Shown here: piece after piece, positions 17,601 to 27,023 of the stretch
Numbering within the stretch: the first letter of the stretch is position 1
Layout: each line of letters starts with the position of its first letter
DNA from: Nocardia huaxiensis
GTDB taxonomy: Bacteria > Actinomycetota > Actinomycetes > Mycobacteriales > Mycobacteriaceae
Direction: 5' to 3'
Assembly: GCF_013744875.1 (NCBI RefSeq)
Contig: NZ_CP059399.1
Coordinates: 1,054,001-1,118,000, forward strand
DNA length: 64,000 nt
The notes under the pieces: generated by a model
The model's database searches: none
Told to the model about the DNA's origin: nothing
What the model saw: the letters and a program-made list of their open reading frames with translations, nothing else
Translations under genes and position numbers: made by a program

Positions 17601-19729
17601 TCAGTCCGCGGAGGCCGGGTCTCCGGTCGGCGCGGCGATCGGCCCGGTGGGCGTCTCGATGCGGCGAATGGGCATGGTGGCGGCGGTCGCGGCCTCGGCG
17701 GCGGCGATGCGCTCCTTGTCCTCGATGAGGGTGACCGCGTCGCGGATCTGCTTCTCCAGGGTGGGCAGCATGCCCGCGTCCTCGATGGTGGGCGGCACCT
17801 CGAACTCCTCGCCCGCGGCGATCTGACGCATGGTGCGGCGCAGGATCTTTCCCGAACGGGTCTTGGGCAGCGCGGTCACCGCGACCACGTCGTAGAGGGT
17901 GGCGATATTGCCGACCCGCTCGCGCACCCGCTGGATGACCTCGCCGCGCAGCTGGTCGGCGTCGATGCCGACCCCGGCCTTGAGCACCACGTACCCGATC
18001 GGCCGCTGGCCCTTGAGCTCGTCCGGAATGCCGATGACCGCGGTTTCCGCGACGGCCGGATGCCCGGCGATGGCGGCCTCGATCCCGCCGGCCGAGAGCC
18101 GGTGCCCGGCCATATTGATCACGTCGTCGCTGCGGCCGAGGACATAGAGGTAGCCGTCCTCGTCGAAGTATCCGGAGTCGCCGGTCAGATAGTGGCCGGG
18201 ATACGCGGAGAGATAGGAGCGTTCGAAGCGCGCGTCGTCCTGCCACAGCGTGGTGAGGGTGCCGGGCGGCAGCGGCAGCCCGATGACGATATTGCCCTCG
18301 GTGTTCGGTGCGACCGCATTGCCTTCCGAATCCAGCACGCGCAGGCGGTATCCGGGCACCGGCACCGAGGCCGAGCCGGATTTGATCGGAAGTTGTTGCA
18401 GTCCGAGCGGATTCGCGCAGATGGGCCAGCCGGTTTCGGTCTGCCACCAGTGGTCGACCACCGGGCAGTCGGCGCGGTCGGCGAGCAGGGTGGACGACGC
18501 CCACTCGTAGGTGGCCGGGTCCAGGCGTTCACCCGCGCAGAACAGGGCGCGCAGCGTCGAAAGATCGTGGCGGTGCGCCAGTTCCGCCTGCGGGTCGGCG
18601 CGGCGGATGGCGCGCAGGGCGGTCGGCGCGGTGAACATGACGTGCACCTTGTACTCGTCGATCAACCGCCAGAAGGTGCCCGCGTCGGGTGTCCCGATGG
18701 GTTTGCCCTCGTAGAGGATGGTGGTCGCGCCCACCAGCAGCGGCGCGTACACGATGTACGAATGTCCCACGACCCAGCCGATATCGGAGGTCGTGCACAT
18801 GACCTGCCCGGGCCCGACGTCGTAGATATTGCGCATGGACCACGCCATGGAGACCGCGTGCCCGCCGTTGTCGCGCACCACGCCCTTGGGTTTTCCGGTG
18901 GTCCCGGAGGTGTAGAGGATATAGAGCGGATCGGTGGCGGCCAGCGAAACCGGTTCGGCCGGTTCGGCATCGCGCACGGCATCGTCCCAGTCCAGCCAGC
19001 GCGCGGCCACGGTCGCGGTGGAGGCGGGCAGGTTGTCGGTGGCGGGCTGTTCGGCGGAGAAGCGGATGGCGGGGAAGCCGTCGCGCTGTTTCACCAGCAC
19101 GGTGCGGGGCGCGGTGGTCTGCGCGAGCTCGAGGGCCTGCAGCACGATGGGCGGGTATTCGATGCGGCGTCCGGGTTCGAGGCCGCCGGAGGCTGTGATG
19201 ATGAGCACGGGTGCGGCGTCGTCGATGCGGGCGGCGAGTTCGTGCGCCGCGAAACCCCCGAAGACAACCGAATGCACGGCGCCGATGCGGGCGCACGCGA
19301 GCATGGCGATCACGGCTTCGGGAATCATCGGCATATATATGACGACGCGTTCGCCCTTGGTCACCCCGAGACGCTGCATGGATCCGGCAAATCGGGCGAC
19401 TTCGTCCAGCAATTCCCGATATGTGTAAATCCGCCTGGCGCCCGTCATAGCCGAGTCGTATATTAGGGCGGGCTGATCGGCTCGACCCCCTCCTGACCGT
19501 TGGTCGAGCCCTCTTCCGATGTGATCTCGCGCACATGGCGATCCAGTGCGTTGTAGGAGGTGTTGAGGCGAGCGTCCGGAAACCAGCGCGCCGTGGGCCG
19601 CTGCTGCGAGTCGAGAATCTGGGTGGGAGGCACGTCCCAGCTGATGGATTCCGCTGCGGTGCGCCAGAACTCCGAGGGATCGACCAGGCTCAGTTGATAC
19701 GCCGGTCGGTACTCCTGCTTCGCGTTCAA
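17601..19729 (-). pseudogene. prpE: Propionyl-CoA synthetase interrupted by a one-base frameshift
   Basis: An AMP-forming acyl-CoA ligase that would activate propionate (or acetate) to its CoA ester, here split into two frames. The N-terminal part, 19729-19463 (TTG start after GGGAG), gives SEFWRTAAESISWDVPPTQI and LNTSYNALDRHV, then a stop. The rest, open down to 17601, continues DQPALIYDSAMTGARRIYTY, GAVHSVVFGGFAAHELAARI, LYILYTSGTTGKPKGVVRDN (ATP loop), HVMFTAPTALRAIRRADP, CPVVDHWWQTETGW and the acylation lysine in LPKTRSGKILRRTMRQIA. The two frames join if one C is added to the CCCCC at 19486-19490, giving NGQEGGRADQPALIYDS without a gap. The first ATG of the downstream frame is at 19448. 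The protein would have about 709 residues, with a longer C-terminal tail than usual. Sequencing error is a real alternative to true inactivation. Confidence 0.85.
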
Positions 19730-20048
19730 CCCGGTGACTCCCTAGCTCCGCATCGATGCCCGCCTCGATAGATCAGCCTGATTGTGGCAGACTTCACGCG
19801 ACGTCCGGGCGGACGCCGCGACCTTTGATTTTGCCTGGAATTGGCAGGTCAGCGACCGGTGGTTGCCAAGAAGTCACACAAGAAGTTATTGATCCGTTAG
19901 AATCGCATGTCACATATTTCGGCCGTCATGGACGCAATTTCTCGGCCAGCCGCAGTTCTCGGTCAGCTCTACCTGTCGAGCCCCGCGTGCGATCGCGGAG
20001 GCTCGCTGTTGGTTCGTGGCTGGGGCCAGTTTGGAAAGTGAGTGGGAG
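19730..20048. other. Non-coding gap between prpE and the conservon
   Basis: A divergent intergenic region of about 320 bases. Promoters for prpE (minus) and cvnA (plus) should lie here. I see no clear -35/-10 pair for either and no gene. A GGAAAG ribosome-site candidate for cvnA is at 20032-20037. Confidence 0.5.
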
Positions 20049-23000
20049 ATGCGTGACGCCGCTAGGTCCGGCAGCACGAAGAGCTGGGCTCTGAGCAATT
20101 GGGACCTGCGATGGAAGGTCACGGCGGTTCTCGCCGTGCCGCTGCTGGTCGCCGTTGTTCTGGGCGCGTCCAGGATTTCGGCTGAGTTCGCCGAGTCCAG
20201 TCGTTTGTCAACGGCGGTGGACCACGTCGGGGTCATCCCGGCGATCACCGGCCTCAGTGCGGCGGCGGCTCAGGTCGCCTCCGGTCAGTCGGTCATGCTC
20301 GGCCCGACCCAGTCGATCACCTCCGAGCCGGAGCTCGCCAAGCTCGACACCGCCATCGCGTTCGCCGAGAAGGCCGCACCGCGACTGAGCGATATCCCGA
20401 GCGCCCGGCAGGCGCTGGACAAGATGATCGTGACGGCCAAGGCGGTCCGGGCCCAGGGCCTGGCGCCGTCCAAGACCGTCAGCGACGCCATCAACCAGGT
20501 CGAGGACATCCGCACCAACAGTGTCAAAACGGTGGAGCAGATCGTCGCCACCGTCTCCGACCGGGTCGTGGACACGGCCAAGCTGAAGATGGTCGACTCG
20601 CTCAACACCCGAGCGGTGATGGTGAGTGAGATCGGTGGCTTCGCCGAGGCCCTACGCGGCAACGCCAAGGATGGTGTGCGCGAGATTCAGGTCGCGGTGG
20701 CCGCCGAGCGTCAGATGCTGGGCGTGCTGCAGCACCGCTTCAATGACGGCGACCCCACCATCGCCGAACTTTTCCGTCAGGTCGACACCCGAATCCAGTT
20801 GACCTCCAGCACTCAGGCCGGCGCCGGCACGCTGCCGGTCTCCGAGCTGAAGGATTCGCTCGAGGCGAGCCTGGTCAAGTACCAGTCGATCGTCAACGAC
20901 ACCACCAAGGACATCACCAACCGAGTGGACACCCTGGCGAGCACCGCTCGCTCGGACGCGATCCGCTACTCGATCATCGTGGTCGCCACCATCCTCGGCG
21001 CGCTCGCGCTCGCCGTGCTGATCGCGCGCGCCATGATCGTGCCGCTGCGCCGCCTGCGCCTGGCCGCGCTGCGCGTCGCCGAATACGACCTCTCCCAGGA
21101 GGTCACCGCGCTGCGTGACGGCGCCGATCCCGAAGAGGTTCCGCTGGAACCGATGCCGGTGCACACCGACGAGGAGATCGGCCAGCTGGCCCGCGCCGTC
21201 GACGACATCCACGGCCAGGCGCTGCGCCTGGCCGCCGATCAGGCCGCCATGCGTAGCCAGGTCAACGACATGTTCGAGACCCTGGCCCGGCGCTCGAAGT
21301 CCCTTGTCGACCATCAGCTCTCGCTCATCGAGGCGATGGAGTACGACGAGAAGGACCCGCGCCTGCTCGAAAACCTGTTCCGCCTGGACCATCTCGCCGC
21401 GCGTATGCGCCGTAACGGTGACAACCTGCTGATTCTGGCCGGTACCACCAAGCAGCGCCGCGGCAAGGCCGCGCCGGTCGAGATCGCCGACGTGCTGCGC
21501 GCCGCCATCTCCGAGGTGGAGGACTACGAACGCGTCAAACTGGGTGCGACCCCGCGTGGTTCGCTGGTCGAGCCCGCCGCCTCCGATCTCGCGCACCTGT
21601 TCGCCGAGCTCCTGGACAACGCGCTGCGCGCTTCGCCCCCGGAGACGGACGTGAAGTTCACCTTCGCGCAGGCGCACGATCAGGGTCTGCTCATCGAGGT
21701 CTCCGACCGCGGCATCGGTATGCCGCCGGCGGAAATGGCCGAGATCAACCGCAAGCTGGAATCCACCGCCGAGGTCGGCCCGGACACCGCCCGCCACATG
21801 GGTCTGTTCGTGGTCGGTCGCCTCGCCGAGCGGCACGGTCTCACGGTCCGGTTGCGGCCGACCCTGGACTCGGCCCGCGATCCCGGCGTCACCGTGACGG
21901 TGCACGTGCCCAAGCCGCTCATCGTGGCCGCGGGCGGCGGACTGTCGGTGCCGCAGCAGTCGGCTCCGGCCGCGCCGGCCCCGCAGGGCGCGGGCAACCA
22001 GGCCGGGGCCTCGGCCTCCATGCAGATGCGTGCGGTCACCCGCACCGCCACCGGCAATGTCATGGTCACCGTGGATCCCGGTGTGAGCGGGCCGATTCCG
22101 GCCGGTGCGCCGGCTCCGGCCGCGCCCGCCCCGGCGGCCGCGAGCGCCGCGACCGGGCTGCCGCAGCGCACCCCGGGTGTGTCGACTCCGGCCGGAATGC
22201 CGCAGCGCGACGGCGGTTCCGGTGGTCTGCCGCAGCGTTCGCCCGGCGATGCCGCGGCCGCGAGCGGCCTGCCCACCCGTCAGCCGGGTGTGAACGGTCC
22301 GACTGTCAAGCACACCGTGGCGCCCGCGGGCGGCACGAGGCCGGGCCTACCCCAGCGGGATCCGGGCGCGAACCAGCCCGTCGGGCTCCAGGGCCAGCCG
22401 GGCGCGAGCCTGCCGCCGCGGGCGCCGGGCGAGGCTCCGGCCCGTCCGGGTGGCGGTCTGGCCGCCAATATGTTGAAGCGTCAGGGCGGTCTGCCGCCGC
22501 GGCCGGGCGGTCCGGGTGCACCGGGCGGACCGGGCGATTCGGCGCTGCCGCCGCGTGGCCCGGGTGGTCTGCCGCAGCGCGATCAGTCGGGTGCGATGCC
22601 GCAGCGTGAGCCCGCCGAGGGCGGACTGCCGTCGCGGGATGCGAACGGTCTTCCGCAGCGCGGTGATTCGGTGCTGCCGGGGCGGGGCGATTCGGCCCTC
22701 CCGGGGCGGGGCGATACCGCTCTGCCGCAGCGCGGTGAGTCGGCCGCCGGTGGGCTGCCCACTCGTCAGCCGGGTGCCAATGGCGCGCCGGGTCGTGAGC
22801 CGGGCGTCGGTCAGCCGCCGCGTGGTGGTTCGGCCCCGCGTACCGCCGCGAGCGGTCTGCCGCTGCGTGAGCCGGGTGCCAACGGCGCCCCGCAGCGTGA
22901 TGCCGGGCGCAATGGCCTGCCACCGCGTGACGGTGGCGCGCCGGGCGCTGCTCCGGGTGCTCCGGAGTCGGGTCTGCCGCAGCGCGGCCCCGGTGGTCTG

Positions 23001-24047
23001 CCGCAGCGTGGCGCGGGTTCCCGCGACGCCGCCGGTGGTGGCCTGCCGCAGCGTGATGCGGCCGGTGGTCTGCCCGAGCGCGGTGCCGCCGCGCGTGGCG
23101 ACGCTCCCGGCGGTCTCCCGCAGCGTGGCGAGAACGGTCTGCCGCAGCGTGGGGCGAACGGTCTTCCGCAGCGCGGTGATTCGGCGGCCGGTGGCCTGCC
23201 GTCGCGTGAGCCGGGCGCCAATGGTCTGCCGCAGCGTGGTGACGCGACGCGTGATTCCGGTAAGCACGGTCTCCCGCAGCGTGATTCGGGCGCCAACGGC
23301 CTGCCGCAGCGTGGTGACGCCGCCAACGGTCTGCCGCAACGCGGCGATGCCCTGGGCGGTCTGCCGCAGCGTGGCGAGGCCGCGAACGGTCTGCCGCAGC
23401 GTGGTGACGCCGCCGGTGGTCTGCCGCAGCGTGGCGCGAATGGTCTGCCGCAGCGCGGTGATTCGGCCGCGGGTGGTCTGCCGACCCGTCAGCCGGGTTC
23501 CACACCGGGTCTGCCGCAGCGTGATCCGGGTGCGGGTCTGCCGCAGCGGCCGGCTCCGCTGCCGGGTGTCGGTCTGCCGCAGCCGGATCCGGGCTCCGCC
23601 GGTGACGCTCGCGATCGGGGCCGGCACAGCTTCCGGTCGAACCCGCAGAAGGCCGCGTCGTTCTTCCAGACCAGGCTGCAGCCGGCCGGTGAATCGGAGG
23701 CGACGCTCGGCACGCCGATCTTCGCTGAGATGATGTCCGCGTGGCTTTCCGATCCGAATGCCGACCGGTCCCAAGTGGCCGCCTCCTTCGAATCACCGGG
23801 TGATGAAGGTTGGCAGGCCGCGCAGCGGGCCAATGAGTCGCAAGCCGAGAAGCGCACGGCAGCCGGTCTGCCGCAACGCGATCCCGGTAACCGACTTGTG
23901 CCCGGTGGTGTGACCGGTTCGGCTGACAGAACCCCCCAGCGCGACCCAGAATCCATCAGGTCAAGTCTGAGTCGTCACCAGCAGGGCGTCCGGGATGGCC
24001 GCGCAATGAAAGCTATGAACCTAACCGGAGATAAAGGAGACCGATGA
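20049..24047 (+). CDS. Conservon sensor kinase-like protein CvnA with a long GLPQR-repeat tail
   Basis: A 1,332-residue membrane protein, first of a four-gene conservon (compare Streptomyces cvnA-D and M. tuberculosis Rv3365c-Rv3362c). Order: cytoplasmic start; membrane helix 1 ([20 protein letters not shown]); about 270 residues of extracytoplasmic helical sensor; membrane helix 2 near residues 306-328 ([20 protein letters not shown]); a HAMP-like linker; the helical [20 protein letters not shown]; and an ATPase domain with N-box [16 protein letters not shown] (about residue 520) and G1 [13 protein letters not shown]. No standard H-box is seen, as usual for CvnA. Residues of about 640-1180 are Pro/Gly/Arg-rich, with many GLPQR units. 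A conserved end follows ([31 protein letters not shown]). The ATG at 20049 is chosen; a GTG at 20016 is possible. The stop overlaps cvnB by 4 nt. Confidence 0.87.
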   Translation: MRDAARSGSTKSWALSNWDLRWKVTAVLAVPLLVAVVLGASRISAEFAESSRLSTAVDHVGVIPAITGLSAAAAQVASGQSVMLGPTQSITSEPELAKLDTAIAFAEKAAPRLSDIPSARQALDKMIVTAKAVRAQGLAPSKTVSDAINQVEDIRTNSVKTVEQIVATVSDRVVDTAKLKMVDSLNTRAVMVSEIGGFAEALRGNAKDGVREIQVAVAAERQMLGVLQHRFNDGDPTIAELFRQVDTRIQLTSSTQAGAGTLPVSELKDSLEASLVKYQSIVNDTTKDITNRVDTLASTARSDAIRYSIIVVATILGALALAVLIARAMIVPLRRLRLAALRVAEYDLSQEVTALRDGADPEEVPLEPMPVHTDEEIGQLARAVDDIHGQALRLAADQAAMRSQVNDMFETLARRSKSLVDHQLSLIEAMEYDEKDPRLLENLFRLDHLAARMRRNGDNLLILAGTTKQRRGKAAPVEIADVLRAAISEVEDYERVKLGATPRGSLVEPAASDLAHLFAELLDNALRASPPETDVKFTFAQAHDQGLLIEVSDRGIGMPPAEMAEINRKLESTAEVGPDTARHMGLFVVGRLAERHGLTVRLRPTLDSARDPGVTVTVHVPKPLIVAAGGGLSVPQQSAPAAPAPQGAGNQAGASASMQMRAVTRTATGNVMVTVDPGVSGPIPAGAPAPAAPAPAAASAATGLPQRTPGVSTPAGMPQRDGGSGGLPQRSPGDAAAASGLPTRQPGVNGPTVKHTVAPAGGTRPGLPQRDPGANQPVGLQGQPGASLPPRAPGEAPARPGGGLAANMLKRQGGLPPRPGGPGAPGGPGDSALPPRGPGGLPQRDQSGAMPQREPAEGGLPSRDANGLPQRGDSVLPGRGDSALPGRGDTALPQRGESAAGGLPTRQPGANGAPGREPGVGQPPRGGSAPRTAASGLPLREPGANGAPQRDAGRNGLPPRDGGAPGAAPGAPESGLPQRGPGGLPQRGAGSRDAAGGGLPQRDAAGGLPERGAAARGDAPGGLPQRGENGLPQRGANGLPQRGDSAAGGLPSREPGANGLPQRGDATRDSGKHGLPQRDSGANGLPQRGDAANGLPQRGDALGGLPQRGEAANGLPQRGDAAGGLPQRGANGLPQRGDSAAGGLPTRQPGSTPGLPQRDPGAGLPQRPAPLPGVGLPQPDPGSAGDARDRGRHSFRSNPQKAASFFQTRLQPAGESEATLGTPIFAEMMSAWLSDPNADRSQVAASFESPGDEGWQAAQRANESQAEKRTAAGLPQRDPGNRLVPGGVTGSADRTPQRDPESIRSSLSRHQQGVRDGRAMKAMNLTGDKGDR
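22155..23590 (+). repeat. Coding repeat array: GLPQR-type units in CvnA
   Basis: About 480 residues (roughly 702-1180 of CvnA) contain more than 20 exact LPQR motifs plus variants LPTR, LPSR, LPPR, LPGR, LPER and MPQR. They are spaced mostly 7-15 residues apart by Gly/Asp/Ala linkers such as GDAAN, GANG, GDSAAGG and EPGAN. At DNA level the unit is a recurring GGTCTGCCGCAGCGTGG. Density is highest between 22960 and 23530, where units are nearly tandem. Arg is regularly placed against Asp/Glu, so the tract is charged, flexible and probably disordered, with polyproline-like elements. Confidence 0.9.
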
Positions 24048-24457
24048 ACCCCGATCTAGGTGGTACGAAGCGTCAGCTGGATTGGCTGGTTTCGAATTTC
24101 GCCAATGAGGTTCCCGGCGTCGCGCACGCCGTGCTCGTTTCGGCGGACGGCCTGTTGATGGCCGCGAGCGCTCAGCTTCCCGTTGATCGTGCAGAGCAGT
24201 TGTCCGCGGTGACCGCCGGTCTCGCGAGCCTCTCCGTGGGTGTGTCGAACCTCTTCGAGGGCGGCACCGTGCTGCAGTCCGTGGTCGAGATGGAACACGG
24301 GTATCTGCTGCTCATGGCCGTCGGTGACGGCTCCTACCTGGCCGTTCTCACGAACACCTCGTGTGACATCGGCCAGGTGGGCTACGAGATGGCGTTGTTG
24401 GTCGAGCGAGTGGGCCAGACAGTCCAGGCCACACCTCGCGTCACGATGGGTTCCTGA
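24044..24457 (+). CDS. Roadblock/LC7 domain protein (CvnB)
   Basis: A 137-residue cytoplasmic protein of the roadblock/LC7 fold, second gene of the conservon. Landmarks are [60 protein letters not shown] and [20 protein letters not shown]. Roadblock proteins dimerise and regulate Ras-like GTPases; in the conservon the partner is the CvnD GTPase. An AAAGGAG site precedes the ATG, which overlaps the cvnA stop (ATGA), so translation is coupled. The length is standard. Confidence 0.93.
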   Translation: MNPDLGGTKRQLDWLVSNFANEVPGVAHAVLVSADGLLMAASAQLPVDRAEQLSAVTAGLASLSVGVSNLFEGGTVLQSVVEMEHGYLLLMAVGDGSYLAVLTNTSCDIGQVGYEMALLVERVGQTVQATPRVTMGS

Positions 24458-24464
24458 TGGCGGG

Positions 24465-24839
24465 ATGGACATAGACAACGAACGCGTTGGGAGCGCCGAA
24501 CCTAGCCTGGTTCGCCCGTATTCGCTGACCGCCGGTCGTACGCGGCCGAAGGTGGAATTGGCGTTGGAGGCGCTCGTCGCATCGCATCCGGTCGCCCTCG
24601 AGCGGCAGTTCGAACTCACCAACATCGAGACGTCAATCGTGGAGTTGTGCAGAGAATCGCCGTCTGTCGCCGAGGTCGCCGCGCGCCTGGGCATCCCGAT
24701 CGGGGTTGCCCGGGTGCTGGTCGCCGACCTGATCGAAGCCGGCCACGTAAGGGTTTCGGCGACTTTGAAAGACGATTCCAGCGACGATGAACGTCGCGAG
24801 CTGATCGAAAGGGTTCTCAGTGGACTCCGGCGTATTTGA
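24465..24839 (+). CDS. DUF742 protein (CvnC)
   Basis: A 124-residue protein of the DUF742 family, third conservon gene. It begins MDIDNERVGSAEPSLVRPYS with the characteristic LVRPYSLTAGRT, continues with ALVASHPVALERQFELTNIE and ends with a winged-helix-like segment (CRESPSVAEVAARLGIPIGV-ARVLVADLIEAGHVRV). It may act as a DNA-binding-like or scaffold component between sensor and GTPase. The gap to cvnB is only 7 nt, and the 3' end overlaps cvnD by 20 nt. The ATG at 24465 is the only good in-frame start; longer frames upstream lie inside cvnB. Confidence 0.92.
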   Translation: MDIDNERVGSAEPSLVRPYSLTAGRTRPKVELALEALVASHPVALERQFELTNIETSIVELCRESPSVAEVAARLGIPIGVARVLVADLIEAGHVRVSATLKDDSSDDERRELIERVLSGLRRI

Positions 24840-25422
24840 TTCGACGACACAGGTCGACACACGCACGAGCAAGCCGACTTCGGCGAAGATCGTGGTGGCC
24901 GGTGGCTTCGGTGTCGGCAAGACCACCTTGGTCGGTGCCGTCTCGGAAATCGTCCCGCTGCGTACCGAAGCTTTGGTGACCAATGCCAGTGTCGGCGTGG
25001 ACTCCCTCACGGGGGTCCCGTCGAAGGCCACCACCACGGTGGCCATGGACTTCGGCCGTATCTCGCTGGCCGACGACCTGGTGCTGTACCTGTTCGGCAC
25101 GCCTGGCCAGTACCGCTTCTGGTTCATGTGGGACGACCTGATCCGCGGTGCCATCGGCGCGGTGGTGCTGGTCGACACCCGCCGGCTGGAGGACAGTTTC
25201 GCCGCCGTCGACTACTTCGAGGCGCGGAACCTACCCTTCCTGGTGGCCATCAACGAATTCGATGATGCGCCACGGTATCCGGTCGAGGACATCCGGCAGG
25301 CGCTGGCCATTCCGGCCGATGTCCCGATCATGTCGATCGACGCCCGCCGCCGGGATCCGGTGAAGCAGGCGCTGGTCGCGGTGACCGAGTACGCGCTGCG
25401 CAAGGTTGTGCAGGGGTACTAG
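24820..25422 (+). CDS. Conservon Ras-like GTPase (CvnD)
   Basis: A 200-residue ATP/GTP-binding protein, last gene of the conservon. It has a P-loop (IVVAGGFGVGKTTLVGAVSE), an effector-like threonine region (PSKATTTVAMDFG), a switch-II motif in which the usual DxxG reads LYLFGTPGQYRFWFMWDDLI, and a nucleotide-specificity motif NEFD (AINEFDDAPRYPVEDIRQAL) in place of NKxD, as usual in this family. CvnD proteins associate with the membrane-bound CvnA through CvnB and CvnC in a G-protein-like signalling unit. The GTG start lies within the last 20 nt of cvnC, so translation is coupled. accD3 begins 55 nt after its stop with a separate promoter. Confidence 0.93.
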   Translation: MDSGVFDSTTQVDTRTSKPTSAKIVVAGGFGVGKTTLVGAVSEIVPLRTEALVTNASVGVDSLTGVPSKATTTVAMDFGRISLADDLVLYLFGTPGQYRFWFMWDDLIRGAIGAVVLVDTRRLEDSFAAVDYFEARNLPFLVAINEFDDAPRYPVEDIRQALAIPADVPIMSIDARRRDPVKQALVAVTEYALRKVVQGY

Positions 25423-25477
25423 GTAGTGGGCCCGGCGTTCGCGTATGCGGAGCTCCGGGCCGGATAAGCTCGCGCGC

Positions 25478-27022
25478 GTGAAGATTTCGGCGCGTGAGCT
25501 CTTGGGCGAGTTGCTCGATCCCGGTTCTTTCGTGAGCTGGGATCGACCGCCTGTCGCCATCGACGCCACCCCCGAATACGCGGCGGAGTTGGCGGCCGCG
25601 GCCGTCGCGGCGGGCACCGATGAGTCGGTGCTCACCGGTGAGGGGCTGTTGCGCGGGCGGCGGATTGCCGTGATCGCATGCGAATTCGCTTTTCTCGCAG
25701 GTTCGGTGGGCGTGGCCGCCGCCGAGCGGATCACCTCCGCCGTCGAGCGCGCCACCGAACTGGGGTTGCCCCTGCTGGCGTCGCCGACCTCCGGCGGGAC
25801 CCGAATGCAGGAGGGCACAGTCGCTTTCGTGCAGATGGTGAAGATCGCCGGTGCGGTGGCCGCGCACAAGTCCGCCGGGCATCCGTACCTGGTGTATCTG
25901 CGCAATCCCACCATGGGCGGTGTGTTCGCCTCCTGGGGTTCGCTGGGCCACATGACTTTTGCCGAGCCGGGAGCCTTGATCGGCTTCCTCGGGCCGCGCG
26001 TCTACCGGGCCCTGTACGGCCGGGACTTCCCCGAGGGCGTGCAGATCGCCGAAAACCTTTACGCCAGTGGCGTTATCGATGGTGTCGTCCCCGTTCCGGT
26101 CTTCCGCCGTATCGCGCACCGCGCCTTGAACGTGCTTTGTGGAACCCCTGCCGATCCACCTTCCCCGGAGCGGGACCCCAAGGAATTCGGCAGGGGCACT
26201 GGAGTATTCGCGGCCGGACACGAACTGTATGGGCCCGCTCTCCGGGAAGGTGGTGATATTCCCGCCTGGCAGTCGGTGCTGATCTCCCGCCGCGCCGACC
26301 GCCCCGGCATTCGCGAACTGCTCCGCAATGTCACCGACCGAGTCCCCCTGTCCGGCACCGGCCAGGGCGAATCCGACCGCACCGTGGTCCACGCCCTGGC
26401 CACCTTGCGCGGCCAGCCCTGCGTGGTCTTCGGCCACGACCGCGCCGGCCAGTCCCCGGACAACACCATGGGTCCGGCGGCGTTGCGCGAGGCCCGCCGC
26501 GCCATGGCCCTGGCGGCCGAACTCCACGTCCCCCTGGTCCTGGTGATCGACACCGCTGGCGCTTCCCTCTCCCGGGAGGCCGAGGAACGCGGCCTGGCTC
26601 CTGAAATAGCCCGCTGCATAGCCGATCTCGTCACCCTCGACACCCCCACGGTCTCCGTCCTGCTCGGCCAGGGCACGGGCGGCGGCGCGCTGGCCCTGCT
26701 GCCCGCGGACCGCGTCCTGGCGGCGGCCAATGGCTGGCTGGCCCCCTTGCCGCCCGAGGGCGCCAGCGCCATCGTCCACCGAGACACCGGCCACGCCCCG
26801 AATCTGGCCGCCGCCCAGCGCATCCGCGCGGTGGATCTCCAGGAGGACGGCATCGTGGACCGCATCGTCCCCGAATACCCCGACGCCGCCGACGAACCCG
26901 TCGACTTCTCCCGCCGCATGGTGGCCGCGATCGCCGCCGAGGTGGCGGCCCTGCGCGAACAGCCCGCCGGGAAACTGCGCGCCACCCGCCACTCGCGCTA
27001 CCGCCGCCTCGGCCTGAACTGA
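25478..27022 (+). CDS. accD3: Acyl-CoA carboxyltransferase AccD3
   Basis: A 514-residue biotin-dependent carboxyltransferase with fused beta-like and alpha-like halves, corresponding to M. tuberculosis AccD3 (Rv0904c). The N-half contains LGELLDPGSFVSWDRPP, GRRIAVIACEFAFLAGSVGV, ASPTSGGTRMQEGTVAFVQM, MGGVFASWGSLGHMTFAEPG and AENLYASGVIDGVV. The C-half contains VVFGHDRAGQSPDNTMGPAA, LVLVIDTAGASLSREAEERG, VSVLLGQGTGGGALALLPAD and LPPEGASAIVHRDTGHAP. These are the oxyanion and acyl-CoA/biotin sites of the crotonase-like CT fold. The GTG at 25478 lies 7 nt after TAAGCT without a ribosome site (leaderless); the ATG at 25445 would add 11 non-family residues. It presumably pairs with a biotin carboxylase encoded elsewhere to feed malonyl- or longer acyl-CoA synthesis. 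Confidence 0.92.
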   Translation: MKISARELLGELLDPGSFVSWDRPPVAIDATPEYAAELAAAAVAAGTDESVLTGEGLLRGRRIAVIACEFAFLAGSVGVAAAERITSAVERATELGLPLLASPTSGGTRMQEGTVAFVQMVKIAGAVAAHKSAGHPYLVYLRNPTMGGVFASWGSLGHMTFAEPGALIGFLGPRVYRALYGRDFPEGVQIAENLYASGVIDGVVPVPVFRRIAHRALNVLCGTPADPPSPERDPKEFGRGTGVFAAGHELYGPALREGGDIPAWQSVLISRRADRPGIRELLRNVTDRVPLSGTGQGESDRTVVHALATLRGQPCVVFGHDRAGQSPDNTMGPAALREARRAMALAAELHVPLVLVIDTAGASLSREAEERGLAPEIARCIADLVTLDTPTVSVLLGQGTGGGALALLPADRVLAAANGWLAPLPPEGASAIVHRDTGHAPNLAAAQRIRAVDLQEDGIVDRIVPEYPDAADEPVDFSRRMVAAIAAEVAALREQPAGKLRATRHSRYRRLGLN

Positions 27023-27023
27023 G

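Noticed and set aside
19448..19500. Programmed ribosomal frameshifting to express prpE
   Set aside because: No typical slippery heptamer or downstream structure is seen, and the related enzymes need no frameshift; a missing base in a homopolymer explains it more simply.
22306..23796. Long minus-strand frames opposite the GLPQR repeats (about 475-496 codons)
   Set aside because: They are the reverse reading of the coding repeat and give periodic RHHAAADR- or TLRQT-like strings; no ribosome site or known domain.
24820..25422. The conservon GTPase as a degenerate, inactive G protein because NKxD reads NEFD and DxxG reads FGTPG
   Set aside because: These variants are usual in CvnD-type GTPases; the P-loop GGFGVGKTT is intact.
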